Assembly: GCA_958454405.1 (NCBI GenBank)
Contig: CAUEBO010000004.1
Location: 36,232-100,231 of the forward strand
From: an uncultured Eggerthellaceae bacterium
GTDB taxonomy: Bacteria; Actinomycetota; Coriobacteriia; Coriobacteriales; Eggerthellaceae
Length of the DNA stretch: 64,000 nucleotides
Direction: 5' to 3'
The position numbers and the translations under genes were made by a program. Of the stretch, positions 17,912-26,207 are shown one piece after another; positions within the stretch are counted from its first letter, which is position 1; each line of letters starts with the position of its first letter. Below the pieces are notes generated by a model that was not told the DNA's origin, did not search any database, and saw only the letters and a list, made by a program, of their open reading frames with translations.

Positions 17912-19591
17912 CTAGTCGCGCGTGAGCTTGCGGTGCAGGCGGTGGGGCTTGGACGCCTCGGGCCCCAGGCGCTCCAGACGGTTCTCCTGGTAGGCTTCGA
18001 AGTTGCCTTCGAACCAGGTCCAGGTGCCGGGGTTCTCGTCGGTGCCCTCCCAAGCAAGAATGTGCGTGGCCACACGGTCGAGGAACCAGCGGTCGTGGCT
18101 CGTCACCACGGCGCAGCCGGGGAACGCCAGCAGCGCTTCCTCAAGGCTGGCCAGCGTCTCGGTGTCCAGGTCGTTCGTGGGCTCATCGAGCAAGAGCAGG
18201 TTGCCGCCCTGCTTCAAGGTGAGCGCCAGGTTCAGGCGGTTGCGCTCGCCGCCGGAGAGCACGCCGGCCGGTTTCTGCTGGTCAGAACCCTTGAAGCCGA
18301 AGCTGGCCACGTAAGCGCGGCTGGGGATCTCGGTATCGCCCACGATCATGAAGTCGCTGCCGCCGGACACCACTTCCCACAGCTTCGTGTTCGGGTCGAT
18401 GCCCTCGCGGTTCTGGTCGACGTAGCTGATCTTCACCGACTCGCCGATGTCGAGCGTGCCGCCGTCCACCGGCTCCAGGCCCATGATCATCTTGAACAGG
18501 GTGGACTTGCCCACGCCGTTCGGGCCGATGACGCCCACGATGCCGTTGGGCGGCAGGCTGAACGACAGGTCGTCGATGAGCACGCGGTCGCCGAAGGCCT
18601 TGTGCAAATGCTCGGCCTCGATGACCTTGGCGCCCAAGCGCGGCGGCACGGGGATCTGGATCTCGTTGTAGTCGAGCTTCTTGTTGGCGCGCGCCTCGGC
18701 GGCCATCTGCTCGTAGGCGGCCAGGCGCGCCTTGCTCTTGGCCTGGCGGGCCTTCGGGCTCGAACGCACCCATTCCAGCTCGCTCTTCAGTTTCTTCGCC
18801 AGCTTCTCCTGGCTCTGGCCCTGCGCCTCGATGCGGGCGGCCTTCGTCTCCAAGTACGTGGAATAGTTGCCCTTGTAGGGGAAGAGGCTCCCGCGGTCCA
18901 CCTCGCAGATCCACTCGGCCACGTGGTCGAGGAAGTAGCGGTCGTGCGTCACGGCCAGCACTGCGCCTTGGTAGGTGCGCAGGAACTGCTCGAGCCACAG
19001 CACCGACTCCGCGTCCAGGTGGTTCGTGGGCTCGTCGAGCAAGAGCAGGTCGGGCGCCTCGAGCAGCAGGCGGCAGAGCGCCACGCGGCGGCGCTCGCCG
19101 CCGGAGAGGTGGCCGACCGGCTCGTCGGGGTCGGGGCATTGCAGCGCGTCCATGGCCTGGGAGAGCTGGCTGTCCAAGTCCCAGCCGTTCGCGGCGTCTA
19201 TCTCGGTCTGCAGCGTGCCCATCTCGTCCATGAGCGCGTCGAAGTCGGCGTCGGGCTCGGCCATTTCCATGCCGATGGCGTTGAAGCGCTCCACCTTCGC
19301 GAAGACGTCGCCGAAGGCCTGCTTGATGTTCTCGAGGACCGTCTTGTCTTCGTCGAGCGGCGGCTCCTGCAACAGGATGCCCACCGAGTAGCCCGGCGTG
19401 AGCCGCGCCTCGCCGTTCGTGACCTCCTCGAGGCCGGCCATGATCTTGAGCAGGGTGGACTTGCCCATGCCGTTCGGCCCCACGACGCCGATCTTCGCGC
19501 CGGGGTAGAACGACAGCGTCACGTCGTCGAGGATGACCTTGTCGCCGTGCGCCTTGCGGGCCTGATGCATCTGGTAAATGAATTCTGGCAT
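17912..19591 (-). CDS. ettA: ABC-F translation factor EttA (energy-dependent translational throttle)
   Basis: 559 aa, close to E. coli EttA. Two ABC domains on one chain: Walker A VVGPNGMGKSTLL and VIGPNGVGKSTLF, signatures LSGGERRRVALCRLLLEAPDLLLLDEP and LSGGERNRLNLALTL (quoted in part), and the ABC-F linker rich in Lys/Arg between them. The EttA-type arm after the first Walker A contains ERFNAIGMEMAEPD. No membrane segments. It binds the ribosomal E site and couples translation to ATP/ADP level. ATG at 19591 has CCCAGGAAAG before it; an upstream ATG at 19624 lacks one. It is monocistronic and distinct from the Msr(D)-like ABC-F at 37.6 kb. Confidence 0.93.
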   Translation of the reverse strand: MPEFIYQMHQARKAHGDKVILDDVTLSFYPGAKIGVVGPNGMGKSTLLKIMAGLEEVTNGEARLTPGYSVGILLQEPPLDEDKTVLENIKQAFGDVFAKVERFNAIGMEMAEPDADFDALMDEMGTLQTEIDAANGWDLDSQLSQAMDALQCPDPDEPVGHLSGGERRRVALCRLLLEAPDLLLLDEPTNHLDAESVLWLEQFLRTYQGAVLAVTHDRYFLDHVAEWICEVDRGSLFPYKGNYSTYLETKAARIEAQGQSQEKLAKKLKSELEWVRSSPKARQAKSKARLAAYEQMAAEARANKKLDYNEIQIPVPPRLGAKVIEAEHLHKAFGDRVLIDDLSFSLPPNGIVGVIGPNGVGKSTLFKMIMGLEPVDGGTLDIGESVKISYVDQNREGIDPNTKLWEVVSGGSDFMIVGDTEIPSRAYVASFGFKGSDQQKPAGVLSGGERNRLNLALTLKQGGNLLLLDEPTNDLDTETLASLEEALLAFPGCAVVTSHDRWFLDRVATHILAWEGTDENPGTWTWFEGNFEAYQENRLERLGPEASKPHRLHRKLTRD

Positions 19592-20125
19592 GGTTCGCTT
19601 TCCTGGGTTGGGGTTTTTCTGCACGGGCTATTGTCTCATGGATGCGCGCCGACGGCGAGGTGGTTTTCCGCCTCCATAGACCGTCCGTTCAGCCGTTTCG
19701 CCGTAGGTCCGCTTGACGATGCGCGCCGCTTCGCCCGGGCGGCATGGTGAATGCGCTGCGAGGCCCGTTTTGCGAGCAGAAATCGAGGTAGGGAACGGGA
19801 TTCGGCATCCTGGACCCCGCAAAGCCGTCTTTACGTGCGCTTCGCATGCGTTGCGAACGCGATCGTGGTGCGCGATCTGGGGAAACGTTCGCGTTCCCAA
19901 TTCGAGCTTCGTGCCCTACCTCGATTTCTGCTCAAAATGCCGGGGTCGATCCACATTCGAAGCCGAAAGGCCTTGGTGGGTGCGGTCGGGCGGCGCTTCT
20001 GCGGAACCGATCGGGCGAGACGCGGCGATTGGGCGTGGGGGGACGGCGGCTTCGACAGGAGGCCGTTTGCCCATCGCAGCATCCGCGGGCACCAGCGTCG
20101 TGGTACCATGGAGCCAACTGAATAG
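19592..20125. other. Intergenic region between ettA and the thiamine operon
   Basis: 534 bp without a credible gene on either strand; the frames present have no Shine-Dalgarno sites or family resemblance. It contains the inverted-repeat element described at 19774-19933 and must hold the ettA promoter and the thiM promoter. Confidence 0.5.
19774..19933. repeat. Inverted-repeat element with perfect 20-bp arms
   Basis: GAGCAGAAATCGAGGTAGGG (19774-19793) is perfectly repeated in inverse at 19914-19933; imperfect matching extends a few bases outward (TTTTG/CAAAA). The 120-nt centre has no ORF. The size and structure are MITE-like, but no second copy is in this window and no target duplication was recognised. 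Confidence 0.65.
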
Positions 20126-20227
20126 CTTATGCAGGAGAACCGAGCGGGCGCGGCCCGCGGGCGTTGAGAAGGCGAGAGCCTGATCCTTTGAACCTGTCAG
20201 TTAACACTGGTGTAGGGAGCATGCTTT
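20126..20227 (+). promoter_or_regulatory. TPP riboswitch (THI element)
   Basis: Contains the conserved core: TTGAGAAGG..., CCTTTGAACCTG, then CAGTTAACACTGGTGTAGGGA, with a short P1 of ATGC (20130-20133) and GCAT (20219-20222). It lies about 65 nt upstream of thiM. Binding thiamine pyrophosphate is expected to repress the operon through the terminator that follows. Confidence 0.9.
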
Positions 20228-20236
20228 GAAGACGAG

Positions 20237-20266
20237 GACGCTTGCCGCAACGGTGGGCGTCTTTTC
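20237..20266 (+). terminator. Riboswitch expression platform: intrinsic terminator before thiM
   Basis: GACGC (20237-20241) pairs with GCGTC (20257-20261) around an inner GCCG/CGGT stem, followed by TTTT. An overlapping outer AAGACG/CGTCTT pairing offers an alternative. It is placed to be formed when the TPP aptamer is occupied. Confidence 0.7.
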
Positions 20267-20290
20267 GTTTTCGGGAAAGGAGCGGAAGCG

Positions 20291-21124
20291 GTGGAGAAAG
20301 CGGAACTTGAGCGGCAGGTGGCCGCGGCGGTGGACGCGGCGCGGCGGGAAGTGCCGCTGGTCGGCTCGGTCACGAACGCCGTGAGCGTGAACTTCGTGGC
20401 CAACGCGCAGCTGGCAGCCGGTGGATCGGCGGCCATGGTGTACCTGCCTGACGAGGCGGAGTTCCTGGCGCAGGCGGGCGGCGCGCTGTACCTCAACCTG
20501 GGCACGCTGCTGCCGGTGCACGAGGAGACGATGCCGCGCGGCGCGCGGGCCATGTGCGAGCTGGGCAAGCCGTGGGTGCTCGACCCGGTGGGCATCGGCA
20601 TCGGGTCGCTGCGCACCGGCATCTTGAAGGAGCTGAAAGCGTGCAAGCCCGCCATCGTGCGGGCGAACGCCTCCGAGGTCATCGCGCTGGCAGGGCTGTG
20701 GGAGCTGGACGGCGGCGACGCTCGGGCCCAGGTGCGCGGAGTCGACTCCACCGACGAGGTGGGCGCGGCCGAGGGCGCGGCCGTCGCCCTGGCGCGCTGG
20801 ACCGGTGGGGCCGTTGCGGTGTCGGGGGCGGCGGACCTGGTCACCGACGGCGCCGTCGTGGCGACGTCGCGCGGAGGGTCGCCGCTCATGGAGAAGGTGA
20901 CGGGCTTTGGGTGCTCGCTCGGCGGCGTGGCCGCCGTGTACGCGGCCGTCGCCTCGCCGTTCGTGGCGGCGCTCGCGGCCACGGCGGCCTACAACCTGGC
21001 CGGGGCGCGCGCGTTCGCGCGCGTGCAGGCGCCCGGAAGCTTCCAGGCGGCGTTTTTGGACGAGCTCTCCGAGGCGTCGGCGACGGACGTCGCGGGCAAT
21101 CCGTTCAATATCAGAGAGGTGTGA
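20291..21124 (+). CDS. thiM: Hydroxyethylthiazole kinase
   Basis: 277 aa, the usual ThiM length. Phosphorylates 4-methyl-5-(2-hydroxyethyl)thiazole for thiamine salvage. Recognisable segments are PLVGSVTNAVSVNFVANAQ, LYLNLGTL, PWVLDPVGIG, IVRANASEVIALAG, and the ATP/anion site MEKVTGFGCSLGGV with the catalytic cysteine. GTG start at 20291 with AAAGGAG at 8-nt spacing. First gene of the riboswitch-controlled thiM - thiamine-binding - thiE operon. Confidence 0.93.
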   Translation: MEKAELERQVAAAVDAARREVPLVGSVTNAVSVNFVANAQLAAGGSAAMVYLPDEAEFLAQAGGALYLNLGTLLPVHEETMPRGARAMCELGKPWVLDPVGIGIGSLRTGILKELKACKPAIVRANASEVIALAGLWELDGGDARAQVRGVDSTDEVGAAEGAAVALARWTGGAVAVSGAADLVTDGAVVATSRGGSPLMEKVTGFGCSLGGVAAVYAAVASPFVAALAATAAYNLAGARAFARVQAPGSFQAAFLDELSEASATDVAGNPFNIREV

Positions 21125-21129
21125 GGCGT

Positions 21130-21444
21130 ATGAACACGTTGGTGGCGGTGGCCATCGCCCCGTTGGGCGTGGGCGACGAGTTGGCGGCCGAGGTGGCGGA
21201 GGTCGTGCGGGTCATCCGCGCGTCGGGCCTCCCGAACCGGACGAACTCCATGTTCACCGAGATCGAGGGCGAGTGGGACGAGGTGTTCCGCGTGGTGCGC
21301 GACGCGACGTTCGTGCTGGCGGAGAAGGGCATCCGCACCGAGGTCGTGCTCAAGGCCGACGTGCGCCCCGGGCACACCGGCATGATGGAGCGCAAGGTGA
21401 GCAAGGTGGACGACATCCTGGGCGGGGGCGGCCATGCGGAATAA
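21130..21444 (+). CDS. Thiamine-binding protein, MTH1187/YkoF family
   Basis: A 104-aa small ferredoxin-like-fold protein (PF01910). It reads VAVAIAPLGVGDELAAEVAEVVRVI, then SMFTEIEGEWDEVFRVVRDA and a conserved KADVRPGHTGMMERKVSKVDD end. Homologues bind thiamine or its pyrimidine part. It starts 5 nt after thiM and overlaps thiE by 11 nt, so it is translationally coupled inside the TPP-regulated operon and takes the place where thiD is often found. It probably delivers or sequesters a thiamine precursor (inference). Confidence 0.8.
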   Translation: MNTLVAVAIAPLGVGDELAAEVAEVVRVIRASGLPNRTNSMFTEIEGEWDEVFRVVRDATFVLAEKGIRTEVVLKADVRPGHTGMMERKVSKVDDILGGGGHAE

Positions 21445-22129
21445 CCTGGACATAACGGCGTACCTGGTGCTGGGCCCTGAGAACACGGCCGGGCGCCCGG
21501 TGGGCGACGTGGTTGAGGCGGCGCTGGCGGCGGGGTTCACCTGCGTGCAGGTGCGCTCGAAGGAATGCTCGGCGCGCCAGCTGATGGAGGTGGCGCGCGA
21601 GGCCGCGGGCGCCATCGAGCGCGTCGGCGCGGCCCAGCGGGTAGCGCTTTTGGTGGACGACCGGCTCGACGTGGCGCTTGCGGCGCGCGCGGCCGGCGTC
21701 AAGGTGGACGGCGTGCACGTGGGGCAGTCCGACGTGCCGGTGGAGGTGTGCCGGAGGTATTTGGGCGAGGACGGCGTCGTGGGCCTTTCGGCGCGCACCG
21801 ACGAGATGCTGGCGTACGTGCGCACGGTTGACACGGGCTGCGTGGACTACCTGGGCGCGGGACCTTTGCACGAGACGGCCACGAAGCCCGACTGCGGCAT
21901 GGATGCGGCGGGCAACGTGATAACCAGGAGCCTGGCCGACTTGGCGGAGCTCGCGCGCACGAGCCCGCTTCCCGTGGTGGTGGGCGGCGGCGTGAAGGCC
22001 GCGGACATCCCCGCCCTCGCGCGCACGGGGGTCGACGGCTTCTTCGTGGTGTCGGCGGTGTGCGCCGCGCTCGATCCCGGAGCCGCCGCCCACGAGCTCG
22101 TGGAGGCTTGGCGAGGGGCGCGGGGGTAG
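21434..22129 (+). CDS. thiE: Thiamine-phosphate synthase
   Basis: 231 aa. Couples HMP-PP with thiazole phosphate to give thiamine phosphate. A TIM-barrel with QVRSKECSARQL (HMP-PP binding), LLVDDRLDVALAA, DGVHVGQSDVPV, VGLSARTDEML and YLGAGPLHETATKPDCG, then PVVVGGGV near the C-terminus. Usual ThiE motifs are preserved, with VRSKE in place of the common LRxK. The start overlaps the previous gene by 11 nt. It completes salvage from thiazole alcohol and HMP-PP; the pyrimidine kinase ThiD must be encoded elsewhere. Confidence 0.92.
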   Translation: MRNNLDITAYLVLGPENTAGRPVGDVVEAALAAGFTCVQVRSKECSARQLMEVAREAAGAIERVGAAQRVALLVDDRLDVALAARAAGVKVDGVHVGQSDVPVEVCRRYLGEDGVVGLSARTDEMLAYVRTVDTGCVDYLGAGPLHETATKPDCGMDAAGNVITRSLADLAELARTSPLPVVVGGGVKAADIPALARTGVDGFFVVSAVCAALDPGAAAHELVEAWRGARG

Positions 22130-22394
22130 CGCCGGTTTCGAAGGGGGCCGCCTATCGGGACGGTCCGACGTCCGGAGGCTGCAAGGGCCGAGGGTTCAGG
22201 GAGCGCCGCTCCCGCGCTTGCATGCTGGGAGGGCGGTGATCCGCGCCGTTGGCGGGCTTCTTTGCCTCGTCCGTCGTCGATGCGCAGGCGAGCGTTGGAT
22301 TTAATCTGGTCGCGCGCCGTTTCGCCTCCGCATGGTGCGCGTTCTTGGTAGGATAGCTCCGAAAAACTCTGACGATTGCAACAGGAGGCAGCAC

Positions 22395-23384
22395 ATGGCG
22401 AAGACGCGCATCGGCATTTTGGGATACGGGAACTTGGGGCGCGGCGTCGAGCTGGCGTGCCGCCAGAACGACGACATGGAGTTTGCGGCGCTGTTCACCC
22501 GGCGCGACCCAGCGACCGTGAAGCCCTTGACTGCGGGCGTGGCCGTGCACGCCGCTGAAGACCTGGCGGCGCACACAGACGATGTGGACGTGCTCATCCT
22601 GTGCGGCGGCAGCGCGAGCGACCTGCCCGAGCAGACGCCGGCGTGCGCGGGCCTGTTCAACGTCGTGGATTCGTTCGACACCCACGCGAACATCCCCGTT
22701 CACTTCGCGAACGTGGACGCCGCCGCGAAGGCGGGCGGCAAGGTGGCCGTTGTCTCGGCCGGCTGGGATCCGGGCATGTTCTCGCTTGCGCGCCTGTACG
22801 CGAACTGCATTTTGCCCGAAGGCAGCGACTACACGTTCTGGGGGCGCGGGGTCTCGCAGGGGCACAGCGATGCGATCCGTCGCGTCGAAGGCGTGGTCGA
22901 CGCGCGCCAGTACACGGTTCCCGTGCCGGAAGCGCTCGAAGCCGTGCGTTCCGGCGAGAACCCGCAGCTCACCACGCGCCAGAAGCACACGCGCGAATGC
23001 TATGTGGTGGCGGAGGAGGGGGCGGACAAGGCTGCCATCGAGAAGGCCATCGTCGAGATGCCGAACTACTTCGCCGACTACGACACCACGGTGACGTTCG
23101 TATCGCAGGAGGAGCTCGACCGCGACCATGCCGGCATCCCGCACGGCGGCTCGGTCATCCGCTCGGGCGCGACGGGCGAGGCCGGCGAGCATCGCCATGT
23201 CGTGGAGTACTCGCTCGCGCTGGATTCCAATCCCGAATTCACCGGCAGCGTGCTGGTGGCCTGCGCCCGCGCGGCGCACCGCTTGGCGCGCGAGGGACAG
23301 ACGGGCTGCAAGACGCTGTTCGACATCGCGCCCGCCTATCTGTCGCCCCTGAGCGGCGAGGAGCTGCGGGCGAGCATGCTGTGA
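22395..23384 (+). CDS. ddh: meso-Diaminopimelate D-dehydrogenase
   Basis: 329 aa, the size of Corynebacterium/Clostridium Ddh. NADPH-dependent reductive amination of tetrahydrodipicolinate to meso-DAP, the one-step branch of lysine and peptidoglycan synthesis. Rossmann loop GILGYGNLGRGVE, catalytic-region VVDSFDTHANIP and SAGWDPGMFSL, the substrate segment FWGRGVSQGHSDAIRRV, and the QKHTRECYVV strand are all family features. ACAGGAGG lies 6 nt before the ATG. It appears monocistronic, with a 265-bp upstream gap. Confidence 0.93.
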   Translation: MAKTRIGILGYGNLGRGVELACRQNDDMEFAALFTRRDPATVKPLTAGVAVHAAEDLAAHTDDVDVLILCGGSASDLPEQTPACAGLFNVVDSFDTHANIPVHFANVDAAAKAGGKVAVVSAGWDPGMFSLARLYANCILPEGSDYTFWGRGVSQGHSDAIRRVEGVVDARQYTVPVPEALEAVRSGENPQLTTRQKHTRECYVVAEEGADKAAIEKAIVEMPNYFADYDTTVTFVSQEELDRDHAGIPHGGSVIRSGATGEAGEHRHVVEYSLALDSNPEFTGSVLVACARAAHRLAREGQTGCKTLFDIAPAYLSPLSGEELRASML

Positions 23385-23508
23385 GGTGCCAGGTGAAGAC
23401 TGGCGACGGCGGACGAAAGAGGCGCGGGACTTCTATCGTTTAGAGGCGCATGGCGATGACAGGCGGTTTCCTTTCGTGGCGCGACAGCGCATCGCCTCAT
23501 GCTCGCTT

Positions 23509-23832
23509 TCAGACGATCGCCGCTGCCAGCGACACGGCGGCGAGCACGGTTCCGGCACCGACGGCGAACGCGCGCTCGCGCCGGGCGAGGCCGAAGCCGA
23601 TGCCCTCGAGGCCGGCGAGCTTCTTTTCTGGCGCGCAGGCCCGTCCGAAAGGCTGCGGCGCTTCTTGCGCTCGCACGTGTTGCGGACGGCGCGGCGCCGT
23701 GGCTCCGGTTCCCGCGATCACGCGGATTTCGATTCCCGGTCCTTCGTTGCGCGCATGCTTGCCACGGGTGCACGAGGCCGGCTTCGCTTCGGACGTCTGG
23801 TGCTGCACAAAAGCGGCGGTGCTGGTGCTCAT
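23509..23832 (-). CDS. Small hypothetical protein with C-terminal membrane anchor
   Basis: 107 aa, no known family. The N-terminus is polar (STSTAAFVQHQTSEAKPASC), the middle basic (ARRERAF), and the last ~20 residues (VGAGTVLAAVSLAAAIV) form one hydrophobic helix ending at the stop, so it would be tail-anchored with a cytosolic head. Evidence for a gene is the CGAGGAG site 6 nt before the ATG and the coherent ending; codon bias cannot be tested here. Opposite-strand frames in this region look worse. Position 3' of the purF terminator implies its own promoter. Confidence 0.45.
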   Translation of the reverse strand: MSTSTAAFVQHQTSEAKPASCTRGKHARNEGPGIEIRVIAGTGATAPRRPQHVRAQEAPQPFGRACAPEKKLAGLEGIGFGLARRERAFAVGAGTVLAAVSLAAAIV

Positions 23833-23934
23833 AAGCTCTCCTCGAGGTCGGGCTGCAAGTCATGCTGTGCAGTCTACCCGGTGCCGTGCATCAGGGAGTA
23901 CCATTGTCAGGACAGCTGATGATGGTTGCATAAA

Positions 23935-23968
23935 GAAGGAGGGAACCGCTTCTGCGGTTCCCTCCTTC
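23935..23968 (-). terminator. Intrinsic terminator of the purF-like gene
   Basis: A perfect 15-bp stem GAAGGAGGGAACCGC/GCGGTTCCCTCCTTC with a 4-nt loop. On the minus strand it is followed by TTTAT. It lies 104 bp past the stop of the PurF homologue. Confidence 0.85.
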
Positions 23969-24072
23969 GTATCGAGCAGGGCTCTCGCCGGCTTGGATCG
24001 CACGGTGCGGCTGCGGCCCGCCGCGGGATCCGTCGCCGCATGGGCTTCATGCTCGGCCCAGGCGCTTCCTTG

Positions 24073-25500
24073 CTACTCCTTGCCAGTCCAGCAATACGTG
24101 CACACCTTCTCGGGGTCGATGCCGATGGCTTCCAGCATGCCGTCGAGCGACTGGTAGCCCAGCGAGTCGAAGCCCATCTGCTCGCAGATGGAGCGCAGCA
24201 TGCACTGGCCGCGCTCGGTGGAGCCGTCGGCGTACTCGTCGAGGTGCTGTGCGCCCTCCTCGCCTTCCAGCTGATGCACCATGCGGCGCGCGAGCAGCTC
24301 CATGTCGGAGTTGCTGCTGGAGAAGCTCAGGTACTTGCAGCTGAACATGATGGGCGGGCAGGCCGAGCGCATGTGGACCTCTTCGGCGCCGCATTTGTAC
24401 AGGAAGTCCACCGTCTCGTGCAGCTGCGTGCCGCGCACGATGGAGTCGTCCACGAACAGCAGTTTCTTGTCGCTGATGAGCTCAGGGATATGGATCTGCT
24501 TCATCTTCGCAATGCGGTTGCGCACTTCTTGGTTGCTCGGCATGAACGAGCGCGCCCACGTGGGCGTGTACTTGATGAACGGGCGGGCGAAGGGCGTCTT
24601 GCATTCGGTGGAGTACCCGATGGCGTGCGGCACGCCCGAGTCCGGCACGCCGGCTACGTAGTCGAGCTCGGGCACGCCGCCGTCGCCTGCTTCGTCACGC
24701 GCCATGATGGCGCCGTTGCGGTAGCGCATGACCTCGACGTTCACGCCTTCGTAGTTCGAGTTGGGATAGCCGTAGTACACCCACAGAAACGCGCAGATCT
24801 TCATCTTGTCGCCAGCGGGGGAGATGGTGCGGTACTCGTCGGGGTTCACCAGCACGATCTCGCCGGGACCCAGCTCGTACTCGTCGCGGAAGCCCAGCTT
24901 GTGGTAGGCGAACGACTCGAACGAGATGCAGAAGCCGTCGTCGCTCTTGCCGATGAGCACGGGCAGCCGGCCCACCTTGTCGCGCGCGGCGATGATCTGG
25001 CCGTCCTGGGTGATGATGAGCAGCGTGAGCGACCCGTCGATGGATTCCTGCGCGTGCTTGATGCCCGAGACGAAGTCGTCCTTCTGGTTGATGAGCGCGG
25101 CGACGAGCTCCGTGGTGTTCACCTTGCCCGAGCTCATGGCCATGAACTGGCGGCCGCCGCTTGCGAAGTTCTCTTCCACCAGCTCCTCGGCGTTGTTGAT
25201 GGCGCCCACGGTGGTGATGCCGAACGTGCCCAGATGCGAGCGCACGAGCAGCGGCTGCGGGTCGGTGTCGCTGATGCAGCCGATGCCGCTGCATCCATGG
25301 AAGCCTTGCAGGTCGTCTTCGAAGCGCGTGCGGAACGGCGTGTTCTCGATCGAGTGGATCTCGCGCTGGAAGCAGCCTTCCTCGGCGTCGTGGAAGATCA
25401 TGCCTGCGCATTTCGTTCCCAGGTGGGAGTGGTAGTCCACGCCGAAGAACACGTCCAGCACCACGTCTTGATGCGCTGCCGCTCCGAAGAATCCGCCCAT
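24073..25500 (-). CDS. Amidophosphoribosyltransferase homologue lacking the N-terminal nucleophile cysteine
   Basis: 475 aa with an N-terminal Ntn-type glutaminase-like domain and a C-terminal PRTase domain. The PRPP loop LLFVDDSIVRGTQL is intact, as are YIGYSTECKTPFARPFIKY-type substrate residues (GYSTECKTPFARPFIKY). Ordinary PurF enzymes begin, after processing, with Cys-Gly (nucleophile Cys1); this one starts MGGFFGAAAHQ, so the glutaminase cannot work in the normal way. It may use free ammonia, another subunit, or have another task. ATG at 25500 has AAAGGCG before it; the further-upstream ATG is not supported. Whether a canonical purF exists elsewhere is not visible here. Confidence 0.75.
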   Translation of the reverse strand: MGGFFGAAAHQDVVLDVFFGVDYHSHLGTKCAGMIFHDAEEGCFQREIHSIENTPFRTRFEDDLQGFHGCSGIGCISDTDPQPLLVRSHLGTFGITTVGAINNAEELVEENFASGGRQFMAMSSGKVNTTELVAALINQKDDFVSGIKHAQESIDGSLTLLIITQDGQIIAARDKVGRLPVLIGKSDDGFCISFESFAYHKLGFRDEYELGPGEIVLVNPDEYRTISPAGDKMKICAFLWVYYGYPNSNYEGVNVEVMRYRNGAIMARDEAGDGGVPELDYVAGVPDSGVPHAIGYSTECKTPFARPFIKYTPTWARSFMPSNQEVRNRIAKMKQIHIPELISDKKLLFVDDSIVRGTQLHETVDFLYKCGAEEVHMRSACPPIMFSCKYLSFSSSNSDMELLARRMVHQLEGEEGAQHLDEYADGSTERGQCMLRSICEQMGFDSLGYQSLDGMLEAIGIDPEKVCTYCWTGKE

Positions 25501-25611
25501 TGCTCGCCTTTCGTCTTGCCTGCCGTGCCACGAAAGTACCAGTATAAGGCTCTCGGTGCCACGTTGCACCAAGTCCCGTCGCTGATTCGCGCATTTTGCA
25601 CGAGACCTGCG

Positions 25612-26160
25612 TTATTCCGCGCACGAGCCGTTCGCGACCAGATCGATCGAGTGCAGCGGCTTGTACGTTGCGCCTTCGTGATCGAGCGCGCTCTTGAGCA
25701 ACGTGATTGTGCGAGCCTCGTCGTCTCGGGGAAAAGCGAGAGAGGGTAAGCCGACCTTCGGGATGCGCGCCCGGCGGGCCAGGGTCACGTGGGGCTTGAA
25801 CGGCTTGGGGTCGAAGCGGATGCTCCGTGCGGCGAGCTCTGCGCGGAGCTTGGCGGCCAGCTCCATGAGCTTGGGCCGAGGTGCGATGCCTAGCCACAAC
25901 GTCGCATCGCTTGCGCGGCCGAACTTCCCCAGGCCGTCGCTTCGCACGGGCACGGGTCCGACACCCTTGCAGGCAGCATCCATCGCCTCGATTGCTGCTG
26001 CTACGCCGGCTTCGTCGGTTTCGCCGATGAAGGCGAGCGTGAGATGGTGGTTCTCCCGGGGCGGGAAGCGTCCTTCGATCATGCCGCTCAGCTGGCGCGC
26101 GAGCTCGGCCGTGTCGGACGCGAACATCTCGGGCAGCTCCAGCGCGATGAAGATTCTCAT
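25612..26160 (-). CDS. thpR: RNA 2',3'-cyclic phosphodiesterase (2'-5' RNA ligase family)
   Basis: 182 aa, two-histidine phosphoesterase. Begins RIFIALELPEMF; the two catalytic HxT motifs are visible as HHLTLAFIGE (~residue 43) and HVTLARR (~residue 130). The family opens 2',3'-cyclic phosphates to 2'-phosphates; the in vivo role is uncertain. ATG at 26160 is preceded by AGGAGG at 7-nt spacing. It lies 47 bp downstream of a peptide deformylase-like gene on the same strand, so co-transcription is likely. Confidence 0.88.
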   Translation of the reverse strand: MRIFIALELPEMFASDTAELARQLSGMIEGRFPPRENHHLTLAFIGETDEAGVAAAIEAMDAACKGVGPVPVRSDGLGKFGRASDATLWLGIAPRPKLMELAAKLRAELAARSIRFDPKPFKPHVTLARRARIPKVGLPSLAFPRDDEARTITLLKSALDHEGATYKPLHSIDLVANGSCAE

Positions 26161-26207
26161 GACAGCCTCCTGATGCTCGGATCGAACGAGCTTTACGGTG
26201 CGGCCTC

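Noticed and set aside
17792..19750. 652-codon + strand frame opposite ettA
   Set aside because: Shadow of ettA; it shows periodic HHxxx and QEQ patterns typical of antisense ABC genes.
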